A stretch of 64,000 bases of DNA, from positions 2,232,001 to 2,296,000 of the forward strand of contig NZ_CP159253.1 in assembly GCF_040438645.1 (NCBI RefSeq), in the 5' to 3' direction. Under the pieces are notes generated by a model. The model was given only the letters and a program-made list of their open reading frames with translations, did not search any database and was not told where the DNA came from. This document shows, piece after piece, positions 1-6,652 of the stretch. A program made the translations under genes and the position numbers. How positions within the stretch are numbered: position 1 is the stretch's first letter; every line of letters begins with the position of its first letter. The stretch comes from Mesorhizobium sp. WSM2240 (GTDB lineage: Bacteria; Pseudomonadota; Alphaproteobacteria; Rhizobiales; Rhizobiaceae).

Positions 1-1
1 G

Positions 2-397
2 GTCGTGCGCGGGCAGATCTTCGCGGAATGGAACGGCTACGACCGACCGGGTTACGAGAACTCCGACACCGAACCGGATCTGACGGCGCTGCCGAACGGC
101 TCGATCAAGCTCTATATGCCGGCCATGCCGATCGGCAGCGAACGCACTAACGAGACGCTGACCATCGCCTACCGCAATGGCGCGTTCGTAGTCGCCGGCT
201 TTGCATATGATTATAAGAACTACCAGCGCGACAATGTCGAAAGCGCCTGCGACTATAATGTACTGACGGGCAAGGGCACGAGCAGCAAAAGGCAGCCGGA
301 CGGCACAACAAAGCAAAGGCTGGTATCGGTTGAAGGCCGGATCATCGCCTTCAAGGACTGGAATCCCGGCGCCGGCTTCTCCGCGTGCGGAGAGTGA
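2..397 (+). CDS. Partial hypothetical protein (C-terminal 131 residues)
   Basis: The reading frame is open from the first bases of the window, so the true start lies upstream and only the C-terminal part is seen. I do not recognise a family. The visible part is rich in Tyr, Asn, Gly and Thr and has no membrane segment. It contains two Cys residues, one in SACDYN and one four residues from the end (FSACGE), which could form a disulfide in an exported protein; that is a guess. It ends about 120 bases before a convergent methyltransferase gene. Codon use is typical of the window, so it is probably a real gene. Confidence 0.6.
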   Translation, partial: VVRGQIFAEWNGYDRPGYENSDTEPDLTALPNGSIKLYMPAMPIGSERTNETLTIAYRNGAFVVAGFAYDYKNYQRDNVESACDYNVLTGKGTSSKRQPDGTTKQRLVSVEGRIIAFKDWNPGAGFSACGE

Positions 398-516
398 GCC
401 AGACTGGCCAATGTCGGCCGACCGGAGCGCGCGTCCTCTTGGATGCGCAAGGACGCTTCAAGAGTTGAACTGCGCTTTTCGAAAAACCGGTTCCGGTTTC
501 GAAATTATGCGCCAGG

Positions 517-1293
517 CTAGCTCGCCCGATGAGCGGTGATGATCCACGCCCGCGAGTCAAAAAGCACACCGTCCACAGTTAAATGGGCATCCAGCAAATT
601 ACGCAACCGCTCCAGCGCTTGATCGGCCGCCGCCGCGTCGACGCCAACGACAGCGTCGTTCACAAACCCCAGGCCAATCACAGCATCATACGCCGCATCG
701 ACGTCTGGACCATAGAAGACCGGTTCGTGCACCTCGGCAAAGCCGACCGAAGTGAAGCCAGCCGTGGTCAGAATACCCGTAGCGACCGCAGGATCGGCGA
801 GTGAGAATGCGGCGGCGCTCGCCGACGCGACGGCTTTCGGATCCAGCGCTCGCTGAATGGCGGTAGCCCATTCGTTGCGATCCCGGCTCTGCCACATCAT
901 CAGCACGAGACGAGCCCCAGGTCGCATCGCCCGGCCAATATTGGCAAACGCAGCGGCCGGATCGGCAAAGAACATCACGCCGAATCGACTGATACACAGG
1001 TCGAAATGGGCAGCCGGGAACGGGTGGACCTGGGCATCGCCCAACTCGAACCCGACGTTCCGCAATCCCTCATCGGCGGCACGCCGGCGGGCAACCTCGA
1101 GCAGCTCTGCCGACACATCGACGCCGACCACGCGACCCTCCACCGCGGCGCGGGCAGCTTCGCGACTGGTTTGCCCTGCGCCGCAGCCGATATCGAGCAC
1201 GCGGTCCCGTATTCCAGCATCGACGGCAGCACGAAAGTGCTCATTGTGCCGCCGTAACTCCGCGTCGTAGAAGTCAGCGCGATTCAACGCCAT
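517..1293 (-). CDS. Class I SAM-dependent methyltransferase
   Basis: A 258-residue cytosolic methyltransferase with the Rossmann-type SAM domain. Motif I is VLDIGCGAGQTS (residues about 33-44), followed by the acidic loop VVGVDVSAELL and a post-motif region FDLCISRFGVMFF. The substrate cannot be read; ubiE/Methyltransf_11-type relatives act on small molecules or quinones. I chose the ATG at 1293 because the SAM domain begins soon after it. The frame stays open upstream, but that extension would run into the aldo/keto reductase gene. It lies 112 bases downstream of that gene on the same strand and may be co-transcribed with it. Confidence 0.85.
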   Translation of the reverse strand: MALNRADFYDAELRRHNEHFRAAVDAGIRDRVLDIGCGAGQTSREAARAAVEGRVVGVDVSAELLEVARRRAADEGLRNVGFELGDAQVHPFPAAHFDLCISRFGVMFFADPAAAFANIGRAMRPGARLVLMMWQSRDRNEWATAIQRALDPKAVASASAAAFSLADPAVATGILTTAGFTSVGFAEVHEPVFYGPDVDAAYDAVIGLGFVNDAVVGVDAAAADQALERLRNLLDAHLTVDGVLFDSRAWIITAHRAS

Positions 1294-1405
1294 CACGTGC
1301 ACCTGTCTTGGCCAACGGATAGGCAACATAGCGCGAGGCCAGATGGCGCAGCAATCAGCCCTTGCGACGCGTGAAGGCGAGTGATCGTTTTTCGAGTTCA
1401 GATTG

Positions 1406-2287
1406 TCAGGCGGAACCGGCATTTTCCGCCATATCGTCCAGGTCCTTGAGCGCATCATCCGACAGATCGATTTCGGCCACGGCGATGTTCTCACGCAGAT
1501 GCGCGACGGACGAGGTGCCGGGGATCAGAAGGATGTTGAGCGCGCGATGAAGCAGCCATGCGAGCGCGACCTGCATCGGTGTCGCGTCAAGGCGCTTGGC
1601 GACCCCGGATAAGGTGGACGACTGCAATGGCGTGAACCCGCCGAGCGGGAAGAAGGGGACATAGGCGATGCCGTCGCGAGCGAGATCGTCGATCAGGGCG
1701 TCATCAGCGCGATGCGCCAGGTTGTAGTGGTTCTGAATGCAGACGATGTCGCAGATCCGGCGTCCTTCGGCAACCTGCGCAGGCGTGACGTTGCTCAGTC
1801 CGATATGGCGCACGAGGCCTTGTTGCTGAAGCTCGGCCAGAGCCGTGAGCGGCGCCTCGATCGACCCTTCAGCAGGGCCGTGCGCATCGAACATGATGCG
1901 GAGGTTCACCGCCTCCAATACGCCGAGCCCGAGATTGCGCAGATTGTCATGCACCGCCTGCGTCAGTTCTTCGGGCGAAAAAGCAGGGAGCCACGATCCA
2001 TCCTCGCCGCGTCTTGCGCCGATCTTCGTGACGATGACGAGATCGTCGGGATAGGGCGCGAGCGCCTCGCGGATCAGCCGATTGGTGACATGCGGGCCAT
2101 AGAAGTCGCTGGTGTCGATGTGGTTCACGCCAGCCGCCACGGCATCGCGCAGCACGGCCACTGCCGCGTCGTGATCCTTGGGCGGGCCGAACACGCCGGG
2201 CCCGGCGAGCTGCATGGCGCCGTAGCCGAGGCGCTTTACGATGCGGTCGCCAAGCATGAAGGTTCCTGACTGGTCGATGCTGGTCAT
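1406..2287 (-). CDS. Aldo/keto reductase family oxidoreductase
   Basis: A 293-residue NADP(H)-dependent TIM-barrel oxidoreductase. The catalytic Asp (D58 in HIDTSDFYG), Tyr (Y63) and Lys (K88 in VTKIG) are present. The position of the usual catalytic His at the end of strand 4 reads VNLRIM, so His appears replaced by Arg (R130); a subgroup of bacterial AKRs shares this VNLR signature. The cofactor phosphate loop is visible near IPGTSSVAHLREN. The ATG at 2287 follows a purine-rich ribosome site (AAGGGG). It is divergent from a LysR gene, the classic arrangement of a regulator with its target. The substrate is unknown. Confidence 0.88.
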   Translation of the reverse strand: MTSIDQSGTFMLGDRIVKRLGYGAMQLAGPGVFGPPKDHDAAVAVLRDAVAAGVNHIDTSDFYGPHVTNRLIREALAPYPDDLVIVTKIGARRGEDGSWLPAFSPEELTQAVHDNLRNLGLGVLEAVNLRIMFDAHGPAEGSIEAPLTALAELQQQGLVRHIGLSNVTPAQVAEGRRICDIVCIQNHYNLAHRADDALIDDLARDGIAYVPFFPLGGFTPLQSSTLSGVAKRLDATPMQVALAWLLHRALNILLIPGTSSVAHLRENIAVAEIDLSDDALKDLDDMAENAGSA

Positions 2288-2351
2288 GATCTTTTCCCCT
2301 TGTCTGACGAAGCACAGATAGGCGTTGCTGGAATGCGCGATAACCCGATAC

Positions 2352-2374
2352 AATCCGCACGGCCTGTGCGGATT
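2352..2374. promoter_or_regulatory. Candidate LysR operator: perfect 9-bp inverted repeat
   Basis: AATCCGCAC (2352-2360) and GTGCGGATT (2366-2374) are exact inverse complements separated by five bases. The repeat sits in the 95-base gap between the divergent aldo/keto reductase and LysR genes, ending eight bases before the LysR start codon. Its size and dyad symmetry fit a LysR dimer site, and its position would suit autorepression. Binding is inferred. Confidence 0.6.
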
Positions 2375-2382
2375 AGCGAACG

Positions 2383-3306
2383 ATGAAGGTGGATCTAAGC
2401 GATTTGAACGCTTTTGTGGCGGTGGCACGCGCCCGCGGTTTCCGCGACGCCGCGCGCCAAAGCGGCGCGAGCGCATCGGGCCTCAGCGAAGCGGTGCGGC
2501 GTCTGGAAGCCCAGCTCGGAATCAGGCTGCTGCACCGCACCACGCGCAGCGTCGTGCCGACCGAGGCCGGAGCGCGCCTCCTCGAACAGCTTGGTCCCGC
2601 ATTGCGCGAAATGGAATCGGCGCTCGACGTGGTGAACGGCTTTCGTGACAGGCCGGCGGGCACGCTGAGGCTCAATGTGCCGGTCAGCGCGGCGCGGCTG
2701 GTGTTGCCACGCATAGTCCCTTCCTTCCTCGCCGCCTATCCCGACATCCGGCTGGAGGTGATCACGGAGGAAAGCTTTGTCGACGTGCTCGCGGCCGGGT
2801 GCGATGCCGGGATCCGCTACGAGGAGCGGCTGGAACAGGATATGATCGCGGTGCCGATCGGGCCGCGCGTGCAGAGCTTCGCCGCCGCGGCCTCTCCCGC
2901 CTATCTCGACCGGCACGGCCGGCCCGAGCACCCGCGCGATCTGCTCGACCATGCCTGCCTGCGTCACCGCTTTCCCAGCGGCGCGATGCCGCCATGGGAG
3001 TTCGAACGCGAAGGCGAGCAGATCCTGATCGATCCGACCGGCCCCTTGATCGTGTCGGCCGGTGGAGCAACCGACCTTGCCGTAGATGCAGCGATCGCCG
3101 GTCTCGGCATTGTCGCAGTATTTGAAGACTGGCTGCGGCCGCATTTCGACAGCGGCGCCCTCGAGCCCGTTCTGGAGCCCTGGTGGGAGCGCTTCTCGGG
3201 GCCGTTCCTCTATTACCCTGGGCGGCGCCTCGTGCCCGCCCCGCTGCGGGCGTTTATAGACTTTATTAAAGCATCGGCCGGCCAACCCGGACGTTCGATG
3301 AACTAG
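2383..3306 (+). CDS. LysR family transcriptional regulator
   Basis: A 307-residue DNA-binding regulator. The N-terminal winged helix-turn-helix covers roughly residues 3-62 (LNAFVAVARARGFRDAAR, then LSEAVRRLEAQLG and LLHRTTRSV). The remainder is the periplasmic-binding-protein-like effector domain. It belongs to the common subgroup that regulates an adjacent oxidoreductase. It is transcribed divergently from the aldo/keto reductase, and a perfect inverted repeat lies just upstream of the start. No strong ribosome site precedes the ATG. The effector cannot be deduced. Confidence 0.92.
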   Translation: MKVDLSDLNAFVAVARARGFRDAARQSGASASGLSEAVRRLEAQLGIRLLHRTTRSVVPTEAGARLLEQLGPALREMESALDVVNGFRDRPAGTLRLNVPVSAARLVLPRIVPSFLAAYPDIRLEVITEESFVDVLAAGCDAGIRYEERLEQDMIAVPIGPRVQSFAAAASPAYLDRHGRPEHPRDLLDHACLRHRFPSGAMPPWEFEREGEQILIDPTGPLIVSAGGATDLAVDAAIAGLGIVAVFEDWLRPHFDSGALEPVLEPWWERFSGPFLYYPGRRLVPAPLRAFIDFIKASAGQPGRSMN

Positions 3307-3432
3307 TAACGAGGGAATGGCCACTTTCAGGGTGCCGTCATGGTCCTGAATGTCGATTGCCTTCGGGCAAGCGGAGATTCAGCGAACCGCTCTTAAGAAC
3401 CGGATTTATGCGTACACGCCCTAGGCAACAAA

Positions 3433-3454
3433 AAAGCCGCCCGAAGGCGGCTTT
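3433..3454 (-). terminator. Rho-independent terminator of rpmG
   Basis: Stem AAAGCCGCC (3433-3441), loop CGAA, stem GGCGGCTTT (3446-3454). Read on the minus strand the hairpin is followed by a T-run, 22 bases after the rpmG stop codon. Confidence 0.85.
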
Positions 3455-3476
3455 GCATTACCGTGCAGGGCGAAGA

Positions 3477-3644
3477 TTACTTGATCTTCGTTTCCTTGAA
3501 TTCGACGTGCTTCTTGGCGACCGGATCGTACTTGCGGAAGGACAGCTTGTCCGTCTTGGTGCGGCTGTTCTTGCTGGTCACGTAGAAGAAGCCGGTATCG
3601 GCGGTCGACAGAAGCTTGATCTTGATGTTTGCGGCTTTGGCCAT
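3477..3644 (-). CDS. rpmG: 50S ribosomal protein L33
   Basis: This 55-residue basic protein, starting [20 protein letters not shown] and ending FKETKIK, is a full-length L33 of the large ribosomal subunit. It lacks the CxxC pairs of zinc-binding L33 forms, so it is the zinc-independent (C-minus) type usual in proteobacteria. It is monocistronic or the last gene of the minus-strand block: a strong terminator follows, and a separate promoter (TTGACA-N16-TATGTG) lies in the 152-base gap upstream. Confidence 0.95.
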   Translation of the reverse strand: MAKAANIKIKLLSTADTGFFYVTSKNSRTKTDKLSFRKYDPVAKKHVEFKETKIK

Positions 3645-3723
3645 GATTTTCGTCCGTTAATGTGTCTGGAGTTCGAGCCGGCGGAGCACGGGCGATCACC
3701 CGGACGCGGAAAACTTGGCGCGA

Positions 3724-3751
3724 CACATAAAGAACGTTGCCGGAATGTCAA
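3724..3751 (-). promoter_or_regulatory. Predicted sigma-70 promoter for rpmG
   Basis: On the minus strand a perfect -35 box TTGACA (3751-3746) is followed after 16 bases by TATGTG (3729-3724). It is about 80 bases upstream of the rpmG start, in the gap after the MFS gene. Confidence 0.5.
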
Positions 3752-3796
3752 GCCTACGTCCGGGCTCACGACATATGGGACGGCGGCGGGCTCTGC

Positions 3797-4978
3797 CTAT
3801 CGCCGGCTCGCGATGATCCGGCTTCCGGCCAGCACGATGTAGGCCGCGAAGAACAGCGCCAGCGACCAGCCGAAGCCGTCGGGTCCGAACAGATCCATGC
3901 CGATGCCGATCGCCTGCGGGCCGAGCACCATCCCGAGCCCGTAGCACAGCACGAAGGCGGCATTGGCGTTGGCGAGGTCGTGGCCGGAAAGCCGTGAGCC
4001 GAGATGCGCCAGTCCGATCGTATAGAGCGCCGCCACCACGCCACCCCAGACGAACAGCAGGGCTGCCATCAGCGCCCAGTTGCCTGCAACCAGCGGCAGC
4101 ACGACCATGCCGGCAAGCCCGACCGTCGCGCATGCGAGCAGCAAATGGCGACGGTCGCGAATGCGGTCGCTGACCATGCCGAGCGGGATCTGCATGAAGA
4201 CGTTGCCGAGCCCGATCATAGTGAGGAGCAGGGCAGCGTCGCCTTCCGAATAGCCGATACGGCTGCCGTAGACCGGAAACAGCGCGAAGCCGCCGGTCTC
4301 CACAGCGCCGAAAACCAGCACCGCGGCTGTCGCGGTCGGCACCAGCCAGATATAGCGGAAGAAGTCGCGCGAACCGTTGCCGTCGGCGATGATCTTCGGA
4401 CTTTCGCGCCATGCAGCCAGCACCGGAATGGTGGCCAGCATGACCAGCACGAAGACCGCTCCGAAGGGAAGAAAGCCGCTGCTTCCCATCTGCGCGAACA
4501 GCCAGGGTCCGGCCGCGAAGCCGAGCGACAGCACGGTCGCATAGATGCCGAGCACAAAGCCGCGCTTTTCGGGCGGCGCCGAGGTGCTGATCCAGAATTC
4601 GGACAGGATGAAAAGCACCGTCAGTGCGATGTGCAGCACCACGCGCAACGGAAACCACATCCAGAAGGCGGTGGCGAAATAGAACCCGACAAAGGCGAGC
4701 GCGCCGGCGACGATCATCGCCAGCATCGTCCAGACGACGCCGAAGCGCACTGCGAGCGGCGTAGCGAGCGGCGCCGCCGCGATCGAGGCGAAGCCGGCGA
4801 CGGCGGTGTTGAGGCCGATCATGCTGGCCGAGTGGCCGCGTGTCTCCAGGATGATGCTGAGCAGCGGCATACCGAGCCCGATGGCGATGCCGACAACGCT
4901 GATCGAGGCGATGGCCGCCGAAATCGACAGCCAGCGCATGCGCGCATCTTCGGCCTGCGGTTGAATGCTCTCGGACAT
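3797..4978 (-). CDS. MFS transporter
   Basis: A 393-residue major facilitator superfamily permease with about 12 hydrophobic segments. The first is WLSISAAIASISVVGIAIGL after a polar N terminus. A loop between helices 8 and 9 carries MVSDRIRDRRHLLL, the D-R-x-G-R-R-like signature of this superfamily. It resembles YcaD/DHA1-type carriers; the substrate is unknown. The gene starts 15 bases after the Nudix gene stop, so the two are probably translated from one message. It sits in the inner membrane. Confidence 0.88.
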   Translation of the reverse strand: MSESIQPQAEDARMRWLSISAAIASISVVGIAIGLGMPLLSIILETRGHSASMIGLNTAVAGFASIAAAPLATPLAVRFGVVWTMLAMIVAGALAFVGFYFATAFWMWFPLRVVLHIALTVLFILSEFWISTSAPPEKRGFVLGIYATVLSLGFAAGPWLFAQMGSSGFLPFGAVFVLVMLATIPVLAAWRESPKIIADGNGSRDFFRYIWLVPTATAAVLVFGAVETGGFALFPVYGSRIGYSEGDAALLLTMIGLGNVFMQIPLGMVSDRIRDRRHLLLACATVGLAGMVVLPLVAGNWALMAALLFVWGGVVAALYTIGLAHLGSRLSGHDLANANAAFVLCYGLGMVLGPQAIGIGMDLFGPDGFGWSLALFFAAYIVLAGSRIIASRR

Positions 4979-4993
4979 TTTTGTTTGGGAAAG

Positions 4994-5734
4994 CTAGAGG
5001 ACGTCGCGGACGAAGCGGTTGCGGACCATGCGGTAAAACGGCACCCGCCCGCCCGGCCTCAGCAGCGGATCTTCCGTCAGCCGCCTTTCGAGTTCGTCCA
5101 GCACCGTCTTGGTTATTGTCGGGATATCGGCCTCTTTGGCCGCCCCGAGCGGCAGCCAGACAAGTTCCTCGAGTTCGTTGGTCGGCCCGCCATCGGCGAG
5201 CTCGACCGCCACGTCGCTTCGCCATGCCGCCAGGAAGCGCGTGTCGAAGCGGCGCACCCGTCCGGGCGGGGTGATCGCTCGGACGACGAATCGCAATACA
5301 TCGAGCGAGGGCTGCACGCCTTGCTCGACAAAGCCCTGCCAGTCGGATTTGGAGGTGGCGAACGGCCCTTTGCGTCCGATCAGCAGGCCGGCTTCCTCAT
5401 AGGTTTCGCGTATCGCCGACATGGCGATGGCCCGGGCGCGGGCAGGGCTGGTGCGCCCCGGCGCCCCGGTCAGCTTGGCTTCCTCGTCGGGATGAAGGTT
5501 TTCGGCGACAGGCACGCGGCTGTCTGCCGGGTCGGTGCGGCCGCCTGGAAAGACGAATTTTCCGGGCATGAAGGCGTGGCGTGAATGGCGCCGGCCCATC
5601 AGCACCCGGATTTCTCCGCCCTCTTTGTCGAGCAGAATGAGGGTCGCCGCATCGCGCGGCCGCAACGGTCCGGGGCCGAGCGCGAAATCGCGCGATTCGG
5701 CCCTGTCGACCTGCTTTCTGGTCATTCCGTCCAT
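4994..5734 (-). CDS. Nudix hydrolase with an insertion in the Nudix box
   Basis: A 246-residue Nudix pyrophosphatase. The first half of the Nudix box (FPGG, residues 62-65) and the second half (RETYEEAGLL, residues 109-118) are both intact. They are 44 residues apart, where the classical box allows 14. MGRRHSRHAFMPGKFVFPGG upstream resembles the motif of CoA-type Nudix enzymes, and a long insertion in the box is known for the NUDT19/RP2 branch. Hydrolysis of an acyl-CoA or other nucleoside diphosphate derivative is therefore an inference. It precedes the MFS gene by 15 bases. Confidence 0.85.
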   Translation of the reverse strand: MDGMTRKQVDRAESRDFALGPGPLRPRDAATLILLDKEGGEIRVLMGRRHSRHAFMPGKFVFPGGRTDPADSRVPVAENLHPDEEAKLTGAPGRTSPARARAIAMSAIRETYEEAGLLIGRKGPFATSKSDWQGFVEQGVQPSLDVLRFVVRAITPPGRVRRFDTRFLAAWRSDVAVELADGGPTNELEELVWLPLGAAKEADIPTITKTVLDELERRLTEDPLLRPGGRVPFYRMVRNRFVRDVL

Positions 5735-5858
5735 GCAAAGTTCCTACCGTGCCGCCCGCCGGAACGGAATTGTCCCACCCGATTGACTGTTGTTCCAGCG
5801 CCCGGCTGGAAAGCACAGAACCGGCTTGTCAGAAGCCCGCTGCTAGCCGGCGGGCATT

Positions 5859-6212
5859 TTAGTCTGCCGGCCATTTCTCCAAGAGGTGAAGGTGCAGCAG
5901 ATGCGCCCCGACAAAAGCCAGTGCGATCACGATGAGCGTCCAAAATTCAGTATCTGGCTTGCTGGCGAGCACATTCGCAATAGTAAACAAGACCACAGTC
6001 GCCAGCAGCGGCGTGAATGCCAATGCGATATGGCGAGGGGCCGACCAATTCACGGTTCTATTCAGGGACCATTGCATTGGTAGCCTGTCCCGGTCACGGA
6101 ACTTCCGGTTTGCCATGATCGACATGAGCGCGAGAATTAGAACACCTATCGCTGCGATTGAAAAACCTGTCATGGTCACAAGCCTGCCTGCAATCGAACC
6201 GTCGCCGTGCAT
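5859..6212 (-). CDS. Small membrane protein, DUF1648-like
   Basis: A 117-residue protein with three to four hydrophobic segments: about residues 12-33, 61-83 and 89-110. The middle region RDRLPMQWSLNRTVNWSAPR recalls the DUF1648 pattern (P-x-H-x-x-x-x-G-x-x) found in small membrane proteins. The match is loose and the function is unknown. It begins two bases after the DUF983 gene stop, so translation is likely coupled to the rnr operon. A 124-base gap follows before the Nudix gene. Confidence 0.65.
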   Translation of the reverse strand: MHGDGSIAGRLVTMTGFSIAAIGVLILALMSIMANRKFRDRDRLPMQWSLNRTVNWSAPRHIALAFTPLLATVVLFTIANVLASKPDTEFWTLIVIALAFVGAHLLHLHLLEKWPAD

Positions 6213-6214
6213 CT

Positions 6215-6652
6215 TTATGCCTCGGGATGCGACTCGATACGATCCTCTTCACCGCCGAAACCGTGCATGTAGTATGCCCATTGCAGGCCGATGACAGCGC
6301 CCTTGATCGGTCGCAGCAGCGCCAGCGAGGAGATGATGGTCAGCGGCGCCCAGATGGCGAGATGCTGCCAGGTCGACAATGTGCTGGTGGCTTCGACGCC
6401 CATGAACGCGCCGATGATGACATGGCCGACGATGACGACGACCAGATAGGCGGGCAGGTCGTCGGCGCGGTGATGATGCATCTCCTCGCCGCAATGCTCG
6501 CAGCGCTCAACGGCCGTCAGGAACGACGAAAACAGCTTTCCCTCGCCGCAATGCGGGCAGCGCCCGAGAAAACCGCGTTTCATGGCCTCCCACAGCGACC
6601 TTGCCGGGCGGCCGGTATGGTGTACTCCGCCGAATAGCTGTTCTTCCATCAT
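6215..6652 (-). CDS. DUF983 family membrane protein
   Basis: A 145-residue protein with two cytosolic CxxC pairs, RCPHCGEGKLF (about residues 30-40) and RCEHCGEEMHHH (about 50-61). Two transmembrane helices follow (about 68-90 and 101-121). This is the DUF983 layout, common in alphaproteobacteria; the role is unknown, though a zinc site is likely. Its ATG overlaps the rnr stop codon in an ATGA-type arrangement. The rnr-DUF983 pairing is familiar from rhizobial chromosomes. Confidence 0.88.
   Translation of the reverse strand: MMEEQLFGGVHHTGRPARSLWEAMKRGFLGRCPHCGEGKLFSSFLTAVERCEHCGEEMHHHRADDLPAYLVVVIVGHVIIGAFMGVEATSTLSTWQHLAIWAPLTIISSLALLRPIKGAVIGLQWAYYMHGFGGEEDRIESHPEA

Noticed and set aside
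4004..5584. Long plus-strand open frame of 526 codons
   Set aside because: It lies opposite the MFS and Nudix genes, is full of Arg/His/Gln/Asp with no domain, and is a by-product of high GC content.
5835..5855. Hairpin GCCCGC...GCGGGC as a terminator
   Set aside because: The T-run is on the wrong side for the minus-strand genes, and there is no plus-strand gene to terminate.
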